Below, in pieces: positions 13,001 to 23,084 of a stretch of 64,000 nt of DNA. A model generated the notes under the pieces. That model worked only from the letters and a program-made list of their open reading frames with translations. It did not search any database and was not told where the DNA came from. How positions within the stretch are numbered: the stretch's first letter is position 1; the number at the start of each line of letters is the position of its first letter. The DNA is from Sabethes cyaneus (Eukaryota > Arthropoda > Insecta > Diptera > Culicidae), in contig NC_071354.1 of assembly GCF_943734655.1 (NCBI RefSeq), positions 407,001 through 471,000 on the forward strand, in the 5' to 3' direction. Made by a program: the position numbers and the translations under genes.

Positions 13001-16000
13001 CTTTTACTGCTTTATAGTGAAGACTTTGGCCAATACGAGTGTTAATACTGCACATGGATATTGGATACCAGAAGAAAAATTAAATTAATTATTACAAGCA
13101 TTTATGGAAACTAAAAGGACGCAACTCTATTCCATTCGAAGGACTGCTGGTGAGATTGTTCTATTTTTACCCATATATACCACATTTCATAAATAAACTA
13201 GAATCGGGAAGAGGGAGGGACCATCAGAGCACTTGTTTGAAGCGGTGGGCCTAGGGAGAGTGAAACAGTCAACTTTCTAGGGTTAATCTTGGCCCGATTA
13301 ACAACACATCGTGGATAATGAGCGGGCTCTTCTCCCCACCTGCTGGAGTCATTCTGCATTAAGACGGTTTATTCAACGATTGACTCAGGTGACTTAGCCC
13401 TTGGAAGGAGATTCTCTAAATCCCTGGTACGTGTAAGTGATGTTGCTTATCGACCAATTCCCTTTTGGCCCTTCATACAAGAGTTGGGAAGCATGACCAA
13501 TCGTTGAATATGTTCAACTCTTTTTGACATGATAGGCTCATTGCTATGAACGGATGTTCTGCTAAGGCAGGTGGTAGTACCATATATTCATATTCATATT
13601 CAACAAAAATAATCAGTTTTTCAAAATCTTCATCAAAATTAGAATGTTTTCTTGAATCGGTGACACATTTGTAGTAAAAATTGTGATACTTATTTCCAAG
13701 TATTTCGATTATCAATATACTCATTATAATATGTGTTAGATTTTTGTTTGTATTCTTACAAACTGTAATAAGGCTTATACAAATTTGGAAAAAAGTTTAT
13801 GTCCTGGTCTCCAAATATTGTTCAAGGGGGGGGGGGGGGGAAGAAAAAAATAATAACATCAAACCTTCAAAACCGAAACAAAGGAGTAGAAACCAGAATT
13901 TATTTTTCCATATTAATGCATATTTAATACAAAAATGTTGTACAGTACTTAAATTTTAGTTCAAACCGAACTAATCATTGAAATGTTTGGAGAGATAAAC
14001 CGTTACGACTGCCCAGCAATGAAAATGTTATTCCAATTTAATTCCAGTTTCGCACATTGCCATAATCCATACTAAAACTCCATTTTTAAAGCAGGAGAAG
14101 ATGCACAGTACAAAAGCAATATAACTTAACATGACTTGATTTGATGTTAATGTCGGGGCCACCATTGATCCCAATAATAATCACAACATGACAATAGTCC
14201 GAAAAGTTTCGAACAATTCAGTAACATCCTTTCTGCATGCATTTAATGCATGGTAAAATATTGTATTTGTAAGGTAAAATTGTAAGCTTTATGTCCCCAA
14301 CATCCAAAATTAGAGTAAGTTCTTGGACACTACGGAAAAAACGATCAATTGGAGCCCCGAAAGCACTGAAAGCTGATATTCCGGAGTGTCTAATTTGTTG
14401 TATTTCTATTTTAATCTATCTACTACCGATGACAGCATAAAATAACCGTCCTGCAATTCGGAATATGTCCGTCAAAAGCGGTACCAAATGTCACTAATAT
14501 ATTGTTTAGTTTATTGATGCCTCAATCTAATTCGGTTCTTTTAAAGCAAGTTAAAATAAAATGGAATAAGATTTAAAGGAAATGGAGCCAAAAGTCTGAT
14601 TTCAAGCACATCCAATTTTCGGCTTTGGCACCGCCTGCGACCTGTAGCAGGAATCAAAAAACTCAGTTGGTGAAGGAAAGTTGATCGAAACTAAGCTGAT
14701 AATTACTTTAACTTTGCACATATTGGGTAATTTAGAGATGTAAACTCGGTGAACTGTAAAAAATCTGCTTATCACTAAAGAATGCAACGTAATATGTATT
14801 ACACTTTATTTTTTTGCCCCTTCAATTTTCGAGAATTTTGGAAGGGGGGGGGGCGACATAAACTTTTTTTCAAATTTGTATAAGACTAATACACGGATAG
14901 AAATTCAATCTCCAAAATGAGCAAAATGACTCATGATTTCAGGCTTTTAGCGTATGTTTTATGAAAATGCACCATGAATAATAATTATGATATCACGATT
15001 ATCTTGTGGTACAACATAATACAAGTTCATGAATTCATGATTTTGTGCTACCTTATATGGCATGATTTCACAGCAATTCACAATTTATGATTTCATGACT
15101 TCATTGTACATAAGATGTGTACATAAGATGAAAAAAAAACCAACGACTTTAATTTTTTCTAAAAGATGATTTTACTATTTTTACTGCTACTTTTGTGTTG
15201 CTGTGACTATACAAGGGTTAAACTCGTGAATAAATCGGACAATAGTGATAAAAATTCTCCCAGATCAAAACCAGATTCTAATTTGGCGCGGTTTCGATTT
15301 TAGCTCACGCGTTTGCTGCCAAATTCGAAATCTCACTGTAGCAAACAAATTTCGTCATTGGGGTATTGATCACCTTTCAAAGGACGCACCTAAAGGAAAA
15401 ATCATTCACACGAATTCCACCAATATATTTATTCAAAATATATGCTTATATATTACATAAGCACCATGAAATTCTACAAGCATAACCCGACTGGCTGCTT
15501 TCAGTTGTTATATCAAATGTTTTTCGAACACTTTCGCAAAAATGAATCCAACAAAGACATATTAATTACCATCCACTAGCAATCACACCTCGCAAGCATC
15601 GAAGAAAATCGATTGAAACTTTTAAACAGCTTACCTTTTTGTGCCAATAAATGGCCGGTACCGGATTTCCCGATGCCTTGCACTCGAGCGTTACGGTGCT
15701 TCCCTTCCGGGCAGTGATTTGTCGATTCTGCGGGACTACTCGTATCGTCGGCGGCACTGCAATGATACAACGATAAGTGGTTCCGATTCAAGCAAACTAC
15801 TCAAACTCGATGAGTCCAGTGTGAGTGCGGAAATTCCCTAAACTGGGACCAAACCCGTTTGCTTTACCTATACCTACCGAGAATTTCCAATGTGTGCACC
15901 TGATCCCGACTCTCGTTATCACCGATCTGGCAAATATAATCGCCGGCATCCTGAATTTTCACGTTCGCTATTTGCAGATTGTAGCCCTCTACCAGCTTGA

Positions 16001-19000
16001 AGCGTGGATCACGTGTCACCATTAAATTAGCTGCCGTGAGCACCGATGTCCCCCGGCGCCATAACAGCACGTAGGATCCTGGACGCGCACATATGTAGAA
16101 GAGAGACAACACAATAAATAGAAAGAGGATGAAACCCCAAATATGTGAGTTGGTTAGGCTATTATAAAACTACGTCATACTGGTCTCAGTGGGCAAAAAT
16201 AAAACGACGCTATATTTGCGAACCAAATGCCGGAGGCCACTGCCACCACTGAAAACAGTCATGTCGTGTGTCTAATAGTTAGGCAACTTTTAGTTAATTA
16301 AGAAAAATCAATAAATTAAATAGTGGCCCAAAATATATAAGCTCTTTATAATTGAAAAAAATATTTCATAATAAAAATTTACAATAAACCGAAAATGTGG
16401 ATGACCAGAAATGTAAATTATTTATTTTCAAATTTCAGAGCTTCAACTCCGCTTGGGCAGCAAGAAGGTTTTTTATGCCTATTTCTTGCGTTCATTCCCA
16501 GGATAGCTGGCTGCAGATATTTCATCCATTTTATGTTTGCCCGGGACAACAAAACACATAAAGTTGCTGGATTGTACGAATGCATGGTTTACTCACCTAG
16601 GTCTTTCACCTTGCACGGCAGTTCGATCGAGTCCCCTATGATAGCCTTATAAAGGTGGCCTCGGGTCATAAATTTGGGCGCTACGGTCGGTGTATCTATA
16701 TCAATTGTAGAGATAAACGGGTCGGGCCGCGCGATGCAAAATCCTGTATAGTGAGTGGTTGGATGAAAAAGAGAGGTAGATTAAACGATAATTAGATCAC
16801 TTTTTTCTAGCTGAATTAGATTCTATCGACAATTTCTTGCTAAAAAAGAAATAAACATAGACAATTGAATTGAAGTATTTTCCATTATTTCTCGGATGTA
16901 ATGAACTTTTGTTGTAAACGATTAACGATCGATTGAAAAGTTAATAATTAAAGTCATCAGTTGATTGTAAGGGTAAAATATTTTTTTTAAATATACATTT
17001 TTAACCGTTTTAGTTACGGGTAACCATGAACCACTTACTGATAAAATAGATAAGTTATTTTTGGGAAGATAGTCATCGATTCGAAAATGCCTTAAAAGTT
17101 AAAAGTTCTTCGATTTCGTTCAAAGTGTCGGTTCCTTTTCGGAAAATTTGGACCACATATTTTTCTATCGAGGCACGGTACTCCATATTGAAATAGGCTG
17201 GTCGGAAAAATCACCATCTTTGCCTGTCTTTTTAATGTAACTTTTAAACCACTGAACTATTTTAAATGATTTTGATTCCACATACCTAAAAGGTATTATT
17301 GAAAACTTTACAGAAAAACTATTAGACTGATACTCAAAGTTTCTTGTGATTACAAATACCTACATAGAAAAAAAAAGGATAGCAAAATAAAATGATGATT
17401 TTTGTGACCACCATAATTCTGAAAATGACAGCGCGAAATAAAAAAAGCACAAAAAAAACACACACAAAATTTGAACAAATTTGAAGCATTTTCAACCCTT
17501 AATTGATCAATTAAAGACTAAACGAAAACTATGATAATCACTTAGTAATTCCATGATAAAAGGTGCTCCGATTTTGTTCAAACTTTAAACTGCTGAAAAT
17601 TCTAGACACATTTTTTTCTGGCACTTTTCTTAGTAACTTATTAGTACAGTAATACCTCGATATAAAGCAACATCATTTTTATTTTCGTTGCGCTATATCG
17701 AAGTTACGTTATATCGAAGAAAAAACGAAATTTATTTCTATTCCGACAAAATTTATTGCAAATAAAAATTCAAATTTTGTGATGATTGGCTACTTAATAG
17801 ATATTTTAAGAAACGCGAACAGCGACGAGTGCGTAAAGAGTTTGTTAATTAAAATTTCAAAATCTAAACAAGGGAGTATCATAACTTATAAAATTTCAAA
17901 ACTAGAAATGATTTTTGTAATTAGTAATTTCTTTATTATTAACATGCTATAGCAAAATAAATTGAACAAACTAAACAAATAATCAAACAAATGAGCTAAA
18001 TTGATAATTTTAGCAAAGTCTCAGACGCTATTTGCAAATAAGATTGCCACTGAAGAGATTACGTGAAAATCGTTTGTGGAACATAGATATCATTGAACAG
18101 AATTTTATAGCGTCAAAAATTTTATCCAAAACCCACAATTTGCTAGTACAATGAAATAAACGCTATCGTTTTTGCCTAATCATTACTTACAATTATTCCA
18201 CATAAAATCGAATTTAGAGAGTAGTTGTTACGAAACCTGCCTAAATTTAAATTCTATAGAAAGAGCAAGTGCTATTAAAAGTTATTTTTCTTGAGCAAGA
18301 CAAGTTTTTCTCATTAAAAATTATATTCCGGTTTGTTCGGACATTTAGCAGCATACGTGTCAAAGGACCACCCTTTGGATTTACGCGCCCCAGTTGTGAC
18401 AGCTCTGCAATCGAGCAAAAACTGACCGTGGCACTGCTGTGGGTGTCATAATCGCAATTCTGATAAAAACATAAACAAAAATATATAAGAAAATCAGAAA
18501 ACACGAAACGGTTGATACAAAAGAACAAAAACAAAAAGTATATACTAAAGTAAGTGTAAATTTTTATGCTTTAAGATAAATTTAGATTATAGGTCAGAAC
18601 GATTATTCCACCGTGGACTCGAATTTTTACGAATAAAGAGGAAAAAGAGCACTAAACGAAGCTAGACCTAAAATTAATTTCATACCTAAAACTTATGATA
18701 CCTTCGTAGAACTTCGTAACCAATTAATGACGTTGCAAGTTTAGAAAAACCAAATCACTTTTTATGTTACCCGTGCTCGGCAAGATGCAATACAAGAAAT
18801 CAGCAGCCAAAGATAGCTAACAAATATTACCCTTAAAAGGAGCAGATACATTTCTGAGACAAATGTGCGGCTGGATACGTTATGCTTTTTGTTTGGTACC
18901 TTTAATCAATTCATAGAAGCAAACACTGGTGTTCTGCAACTACATCATCTCATCCAGCATTTGCAAAAAGCAACTGAACGATTAAGTTTACTTCTTGGAA

Positions 19001-22000
19001 GCGAATAAGTTTTTTCCTCGATTCGTCTCCAATCGTTCACGTGGCAAACTTGCTTCCGGAATATTCATAAGTCTTCCTGGTCCACTCTTGCTTTTTCCGA
19101 CAATTTGCGGCACTGGGTATAAAACCAATGGTTTCTTTACATGAATAAGCAATAGTTAATCTCCGATTCTGCTTGGGAAGCACAAGCTCACATGACCAGT
19201 AGATGCTCTTTTAGTCGGCTTTTATCCATATGCTTTTGAAGCATATGAAATATATCTACGAAGCTTAATCCCGTTCACATGCCATGCACGCATCGACAAC
19301 TGTAGATTTACCGAATCGTTCCAAGGTATTCGAAAAGACTGCAAAGGTTTATTATTGATCGTTAATGTAAATTCTGTCGAAATCCTTTCATTAGATATCA
19401 TATTAGATGTTATCGAGACAAGATAATATTTGCTGTCCTAAAAACCTAACGATGGAGTTACAACTATCGGTTGATTAGGTTAATTATCGGTGACTTGAGT
19501 CTGCGTAGCTTAAATTGTTTTAAAAACATAAATCTACCAAATTGAAATTATTATTTACCCGTTAGCTTTGAAATTGAAGTTTCCAAATTTTAAAATTTTA
19601 AAATATATTCAGTAAATTTTAAAATATATATGCAATATAAAAGGATTCTGCTACTCTGGAAACCTACCATTATGATAGCTCCGCTAAAATGGATACGTTA
19701 TGAATTAAAAAAAAAACTTATAAATAGCCTACGTCTAGTGTAATTTATTGTGCAGAAGACGCCAGTCTCATCATATTTAAAATTTCTTCGGAAAAAGATT
19801 TACAGGATTTCTAGGATCATCCAGCAAGCGATCCGGTTGTGAACACTAATAAGTATTTCAAGCGGCCTTCCATTTTTTCAACCTAAGAGCACTCCTATAC
19901 CAATGTCAACAAGAGATATCTTATTAACTAATCTGAGATTAAAACGTCGGTCCAATTTTGATTGTTTTATCAACTAATGCTGTTGCTGTACGGTCATTAT
20001 TGCACCCCTACATAAACTAAATCTCAGAAGTACTCTAAATGGCGCTATTTTGCTGGGGGCTGTAGTAATTGATTAATTGCGTGCTGAAAATCAATTTGTG
20101 TCGAAACTGACTATTCACTGTTATACTTTGCATCAACAAGAAACCAGTTACGCTTTCTGGTATGGTATGTACGTTAGGGCTTCGTTATATTTAGTTTCAT
20201 TTACATATAATTGTTCTTTCAGACAATACAGTCCATCGACGGCTCGTTACATTCAATTATTTCTGTCTGATAAAACTGCTTCTAATTATTTTTTAATACC
20301 TGGTACAGGGCAATTACAGTGAGCTATAATGTTCATTAATATTTTATAACGGATGGTGTTGAACAAAATGTGTTGCAATCATACTATTTTTGGCTTTCTC
20401 GAAAAATGATTCAATTATAAATCTTTAACGTGTAGTTAAGGAGCCTTTATGGTAGTAAGAAAACTGGTAGGATGCTGCTCTCAGTTGTTCGAAACTCCTT
20501 AATGAAAAATCGCATTCGAAACAGGAAAAATAAAAAAATACATACTCAGAGGCACCAGCTGCGAGTGTGGTGGCAACTGCCAGTGAAGTATCAAAATTTA
20601 CTGATCACAAAAAAAGTATTCCAGTGACAGGAGGCATCACAGTACAAGTATATTGTATGTCGTTTTCAATGGAAATGTATTTGCCTGCGGCAGGAAGCGG
20701 CGCAAATAATCAAATGCGTGGTGTGAAAATCGATTGCTGGAATAATGTTCTATTGATAAATATCTTTTACATGGCAACATTTTCTCTTTAGAAGTCGCAA
20801 ATTCATGGCAAACTCGCATACAATCAAATTGAATATAATAATATATAACATCATGGTGCGCTTGCGATAGTAGTAATTTATATCTTAATGATTTGGCATG
20901 TGCTCCACTCAAACAACATGTTTTCACTTAACGAGAAAGGGAAAAGGAAAAGATGAAAACTTAGTAAGAAAATTTCTGGATGACAATTTTGTTTATTTAT
21001 GTGAAAATACACTGATCGATATTATAATTAGAATATTTGAAGTCTTGAGGCCCACTCAGTTACATAACTTTCTGCGATGTTGAAATTGTTGTAGGATGGA
21101 ATACCATGATACAATAACTTCATAAGAACAAAACTCACTACTGGAAAACCGTCATGCTCTGCATTTACCTAGTCAGTTGTCGCTTTCATACATGTTAACA
21201 GACTGGTACATTTTACGCCATCACCATCTTTCCAACTTCTTGATAAAATACAAGCATATGTTAAGTGTTCTTACACACAGCGCTGCGTTTTTCGGCATCG
21301 CATAGGGCATTCTTGACAAGAATTTTCTACTGTTACCAGTAGACAATTATAATATAGACCAAATAAAATTTAACAATGATTTTCTTTGTGTCATAGGGAC
21401 AGCGACAGCATTTAGAAAAAAAGGATTGCGAAAGTGTTCAGTGGGCTGACATAGAAAAAACTGTTTTTCTACTAAACATTTCTTTCCATCTAAAAAGTGC
21501 TTATCAACGGGATGGGTTCACTTTTCCACTCCGTTGGCATTTAGCGAGGAAAGGCAACTCGAAAAGAAAAAATATCACAAAACACATCTACTTAGGAACG
21601 TGCGTGCTATATTAAGGTGTGAAAGCTTTTTTACAAGCCTTCTCATTTAACTACTCTGCACAAAGTAGCGCGTTGACATGCCACTTTGCTTCAAGATAGC
21701 GAGCTTTTCGATGTGCTGCTTACTGAAAAATGTTAGAGTTGAGCTAAGAAAATATAGTTACGTAGCTTTGGATATTGACGGTGAATCGCGTAGCTGGCAT
21801 GTCTGCCGGTAAATGACGCCAGTGCTCTTGTATTTCTTAGAGCAAAAATGGTGTAACTTCTCTTCACTAAAACATTTCGCTTGCAAGTAGAGAAATATAA
21901 CCTTATCAGCGTAATAATAGATCATTATCCTAAATTACCTTCCACCCAATGACCGACGGCTTCTTCGGACAGCGCCCCACCGGATACAATGAACTGATAA

Positions 22001-22017
22001 ACGAAATAAACCATCAT
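962..22017 (-). CDS. klg: klingon-like Ig-superfamily adhesion gene, partial (exon chain)
   Basis: Joined coding exons on the minus strand, in order: 22017-21939, 16743-16597, 16078-15878, 15756-15635, 11328-11181, 7046-6949, 1083-962. All introns are GT-AG and every junction keeps frame, giving about 305 residues before the left edge. Counting from the 22017 ATG, Ig1 has cysteines near residues 70 and 125 with DAGDYIC, Ig2 near 168 and 213 with HAGIYQC, and Ig3 has its first cysteine near 256 while its second lies on the next exon, outside the window. Strings such as VTLECKASGNPVP and VEKTWVHASEG match what I remember of insect Klingon. In Drosophila it is a GPI-linked homophilic adhesion protein needed for R7 photoreceptor development and long-term memory; that role is family knowledge. 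The FnIII region and GPI signal expected downstream are not in the window. A close paralogue (CG7166 or CG34353 type) is the main alternative. Confidence 0.86.
1356..1754. other. klg intronic DNA, nothing recognised
   Basis: AT-rich with short chance frames on both strands. No domain, splice pair or repeat end is recognised between the klg exon at 962-1083 and the SINE at 1755. Confidence 0.6.
1755..1970 (+). mobile_element. tRNA-derived SINE (Feilai-like, TTTGC-tail subtype)
   Basis: Starts CCTCCCAGTTGGCTTCGAGG, has B-box GTTCGAATCTCGG, the body CTGTTAAAGTCAAT and GTATAAAAACAGAAGG, and ends in the typical GCTTTGCTTTG tail. Confidence 0.85.
2083..2990 (-). pseudogene. LINE (Jockey-like) reverse transcriptase C-terminal fragment, 5' truncated
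   Basis: On the minus strand the frame reads FFNDVATLL, then the RT catalytic box YADDLKLFLPVRS at about 2890-2917, then LGIVLDSKLTFNRH, CLKSLYCALVSPVLE and IQRRFIGMALRDL. This is the palm and thumb region of a Jockey-type non-LTR retrotransposon. A frame change near 2340 leads into a C-terminal part (SPTLLTKLNF, QRHLRTT). The element starts abruptly inside the RT domain, as expected for a 5'-truncated insertion, and abuts the other LINE fragment at about 2960-3000. It lies inside a klg intron. Confidence 0.85.
2955..3850 (-). pseudogene. LINE (I/R1-like) remnant: RT box, thumb and RNase H
   Basis: From 3850 downward on the minus strand I read VKGCPQRGALSLLL (RT motif with SLLL in place of SPLLW, followed by a stop), then after a deletion LNKVQRLSVTKAMHTT and LEAMLRLLPLHIAS (thumb region), then GNEIADNLARQELAQQF (RNase H end) and a zinc-knuckle-like SAHLLCNCEALA. 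There are stops at the RT box and near 3225 and a missing middle, so it is dead. The 3' part joins the Jockey-like fragment near 2960-3000. Confidence 0.8.
4161..4411. mobile_element. hAT-like MITE, 251 bp
   Basis: Terminal inverted repeats of about 45 bases start CGGGTAATTTTTCAAATAGA on the left and CGGGTGATTTTTCAAATAGA on the right (reverse strand). Flanks are ACAAATCT and ACAAATGT, an 8-bp target duplication with one change. The 116-codon plus-strand frame across it is a by-product of the inverted repeat. Confidence 0.8.
4420..5755. other. klg intronic DNA, nothing recognised
   Basis: AT-rich. A slightly more complex stretch at about 4900-5110 has no recognisable protein or splice pair. 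Confidence 0.6.
5760..6315 (-). pseudogene. RTE-like LINE reverse transcriptase remnant
   Basis: On the minus strand from about 6310: REYNVHQYHIFVDFKAAYDT followed by VDRD, the A-box region of RTE-type reverse transcriptase, then stops and frameshifts. Further on (about 5955-5800), in a changed frame, LALRKTLRSRSITAPYELTV and DETLTRPVRKVLLY resemble the region following the RT domain in the same families. The segments between are deleted. Confidence 0.75.
6316..6940. other. klg intronic DNA, nothing recognised
   Basis: AT-rich; no repeat ends or coding signals recognised before the exon at 6949. Confidence 0.6.
6949..7046 (-). CDS. klg: klg exon: start of Ig domain 3
   Basis: Acceptor CTGTACATTGCAG before 7046, donor GTAAGT after 6949, 98 bases, phase 1 to 0. 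It encodes PPDITVEKTWVHASEGFDID and LMCTVHGDVNSE with the first Ig3 cysteine. Confidence 0.92.
7047..8088. other. klg intronic DNA, nothing recognised
   Basis: Mixed AT-rich sequence. The stretch at about 7320-7640 is less AT-rich and without frames, and could hold regulatory sequence, but I see no defined site. Confidence 0.5.
8089..8567. mobile_element. Harbinger-like MITE with internal C/G tracts (poly-G family A)
   Basis: Ends are GGCCATTGCAAAT and, on the reverse strand, GGCCATTACAAAT. It is flanked on both sides by TTA, a 3-bp target duplication. One end carries a C7 tract before TTGAAAATTGGCTTG, the other a tract of about 14 C before TTCAGTGGTCCAACACCGG. The copies at 47.2 and 53.1 kb share these parts. 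The minus-strand frame at 8204-8482 is partly shared with the 47.2 kb copy but has no known domain. Confidence 0.85.
8568..9305. other. klg intronic DNA, nothing recognised
   Basis: AT-rich without supported frames or repeat ends. Confidence 0.6.
9306..9591 (+). other. GC-richer island with a possible exon end
   Basis: This stretch is visibly richer in GC than its surroundings and ends with a consensus donor (CTCGTTTG followed by GTAAGT) at about 9582-9588. Several plus-strand ATGs open short frames into it. None shows a known domain. It could be a first exon of a plus-strand gene nested in the klg intron, or a regulatory or repeat fragment. Confidence 0.25.
9878..10098 (+). mobile_element. 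tRNA-derived SINE (TTTGC-tail subtype)
   Basis: Starts GTCTCCCAGTTGGTATCGAGG, has B-box GTTCGAATCTCGG, the body GTTAGAGTCAGCAGGATTG and CTGTACTCTAACAGTTGG, and ends GGCTTTGCTTTACTTTG. Confidence 0.85.
10160..11175. other. klg intronic DNA, nothing recognised
   Basis: AT-rich, short chance frames only, up to the klg exon at 11181. Confidence 0.6.
11181..11328 (-). CDS. klg: klg exon: rest of Ig domain 2
   Basis: Acceptor CCGTATAG before 11328, donor GTAAGT after 11181, 148 bases, phase 0 to 1. It encodes DSFTGASHLSESTTLILERV and then VDRHHAGIYQCTADNG, the C-terminal half of a typical C2-type Ig domain. The intron before it is about 4.3 kb. Confidence 0.93.
11744..11955. mobile_element. hAT-like MITE, 212 bp
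   Basis: Inverted ends ACAGCAGTCCCCGGATAAGG on the left and ACAGCAGTCTCCCGAATAAG on the right (reverse strand), similar over about 85 bases (GGTGGTG, GTACGCCCA, CAATAAAGTTG). Flanks ACACTAGA and ATACTATA match at 6 of 8 positions, compatible with an old 8-bp duplication. Confidence 0.7.
12780..13470. other. repeat-like GC-richer segment of unknown family
   Basis: Contains CCCCTACCTAGCGCCTCCAC and GTGTGGTTCCCGGCTGC, then about 13200-13450 a second complex block. The base composition differs from the surrounding intron and there is no frame. It is probably an untranslated part of a degraded retrotransposon, but the family is not recognised. Confidence 0.35.
13772..14886. mobile_element. poly-G family B element, 1.1 kb, TAA target duplication
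   Basis: Inverted ends GGCTTATACAAATTTGGAAA and (reverse strand) GTCTTATACAAATTTGAAAA, both followed by AAAGTTTATGTC. Flanks are TAA on both sides. G tracts lie near both ends (about 13827-13841 and 14844-14853). The termini differ from family A, but the layout (3-bp TTA/TAA duplication, subterminal G tract) is the same. The interior is non-coding. Confidence 0.75.
14887..15565. other. klg intronic DNA, nothing recognised
   Basis: AT-rich with many ATGA/TCATGA words at about 14930-15120; no supported feature. Confidence 0.55.
15635..15756 (-). CDS. klg: klg exon: start of Ig domain 2
   Basis: Acceptor GTATCATTGCAG before 15756, donor GTAAGC after 15635, 122 bases, phase 1 to 0. It encodes PPTIRVVPQNRQITARKGST and the Ig2 cysteine and tryptophan in LECKASGNPVPAIYWHKK. 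This is the most conserved-looking exon. Confidence 0.94.
15878..16078 (-). CDS. klg: klg exon: rest of Ig domain 1
   Basis: Acceptor GCGCGTCCAG before 16078, donor GTAGGT after 15878, 201 bases, phase 1 to 1. It carries the core tryptophan (VLLWRRGT), the MVTRDPRFKLV strand and the closing DAGDYICQIGD motif with the second Ig1 cysteine. Confidence 0.93.
16597..16743 (-). CDS. klg: klg exon: start of Ig domain 1
   Basis: Acceptor CACTATACAG before 16743, donor GTGAGT after 16597, 147 bases, phases 1 to 1. It encodes a linker (ARPDPFISTIDIDTPTVAPK) and then Ig1 strands A-B with the first Ig cysteine in IELPCKVKDL. The length and phase fit exactly to the next exon. Confidence 0.9.
16744..21938. 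other. long klg intron
   Basis: Five kilobases between the klg exon at 16743 and the candidate exon at 21939. Apart from the possible pogo/Tc1-like end at 17647 I see AT-rich unique sequence. A good acceptor near 18462 (GTTTATGTTTTATCAG on the minus strand) precedes a frame that stops at once in the klg phase. Confidence 0.55.
17647..17725 (+). mobile_element. possible pogo/Tc1-like terminal repeat
   Basis: TACAGTAATACCTCGATATA, followed by CGCTATATCGAAGTTACG and TTATATCGAAG, is the style of terminus seen in pogo/Tc1-like elements. I did not find the opposite end, so this is a fragment at most. Confidence 0.4.
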
Positions 22018-22022
22018 GCAGT
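21939..22022 (-). CDS. klg: candidate klg 5' coding exon (hydrophobic leader)
   Basis: An ATG-ATG at 22017 opens 26 codons beginning MMVYFVYQFIVSGGALSEEA and ending at a GTAATT donor with one spare base, which is the phase needed by the exon at 16743. The segment looks like a short secretion leader followed by a polar stretch. A possible acceptor (CTTTTTCCAG) ends just before 22022, so this can be an internal exon spliced from 31809 or a first exon with its own 5' UTR, because the frame stays open upstream through the acceptor. No TATA box is recognised. Confidence 0.6.
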
Positions 22023-22519
22023 CTGGAAAAAGCTTGAAGAAGTAAGTATTTATAAGCGATGCCGATGCGCATGGTGGAGAACGAAATGTGTGGTTTTTCT
22101 ATGAATGTCTACTGGTGACCTTTCATAGCGCGAGGAATATTGTTCGACGTTGGTAATAAACGTGTTAAAGTTTTAGATTCACTTTTCCAATGTATCACTA
22201 TTGGACTGGAATAGTGTAGTTTTGGTTTATTAGTTTGGATGCTGTAGGTGCCATTATAATAGTTGTTTATTACACATTATTTATTACATGATGCTTTATT
22301 GCATAAAATATTAATTTAAATGAATCTGTGGGTAGTTTGTATTATACAACAGGAAACGCTAAATGGCGATACTTTTTATATGGGGATACGTTGCGCGTGA
22401 AAACTATTATTGAGTTAAAAGTCGTCATAGACGACCGCGTTTCAAATATCGTCATAAGAAACTGCGTTAACTCTAAAGTCGTAGAAATTAACCGTGAGAA
22501 AACATACTTGAGCATATTA

Positions 22520-22762
22520 AAAAGCAAAGCAAAGCAAAACCTGAGTGCTACATTCCGTTATCAATAGACTAGACTTTCGGTTTTTAATATTTTTCTGTTT
22601 TTATTCGACAGTCTACATAGTCCACTGTTAGAGCACATGACAATTACGGGGCTGGTGCTACGATCGTATTAACTCTGACAGTCGCTTCCAGCTGAGATTT
22701 GAACATATGACGAAGGCCTTGCTAGACCAGTGTCGTGCCGCGAGGCCATCTGGGAGGCAAGA
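22520..22762 (-). mobile_element. tRNA-derived SINE (TTTGC-tail subtype)
   Basis: Read on the minus strand from 22762: GCCTCCCAGATGGCCTCGCG, B-box-like GTTCAAATCTCAGC, GTGCTCTAACAGTGGACT, and the tail GTTTTGCTTTGCTTTGCTTT at about 22524. Confidence 0.85.
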
Positions 22763-23084
22763 GCGATAACGCTGCTTGCGACTTGCGATATTACGCTTTT
22801 TATTTTTTAATTTATTTTTCGGAGGGACTATTTGTATATTTAGCAGTACATAGGTACGTAGAATTATCCCATGTTATACATTATGTGTTCACTCTGGTGA
22901 CTATTTAACGCTGTTTAAATTACATTCATTGCAATAATTAGAATTTGCAATTAAAACAGCCAGTTTAAGAGAACATAAAGACATTCTGCTTTGACTGTTT
23001 AAACTGTGCTGTTTCAGCATACTTGAAAGTGTGATTAAGTTTTATTTATACTATATATCTTATGTATTATATGCAGAACAGCTA

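Noticed and set aside
15576..15791. 71-codon minus-strand frame over the klg Ig2 exon
   Set aside because: Wrong register; the correct one is 15756-15635 joined to its neighbours.
18385..18462. Possible cassette exon on the minus strand with a strong acceptor (GTTTATGTTTTATCAG)
   Set aside because: In the phase needed between klg exons it meets a stop after four codons, and no good donor follows.
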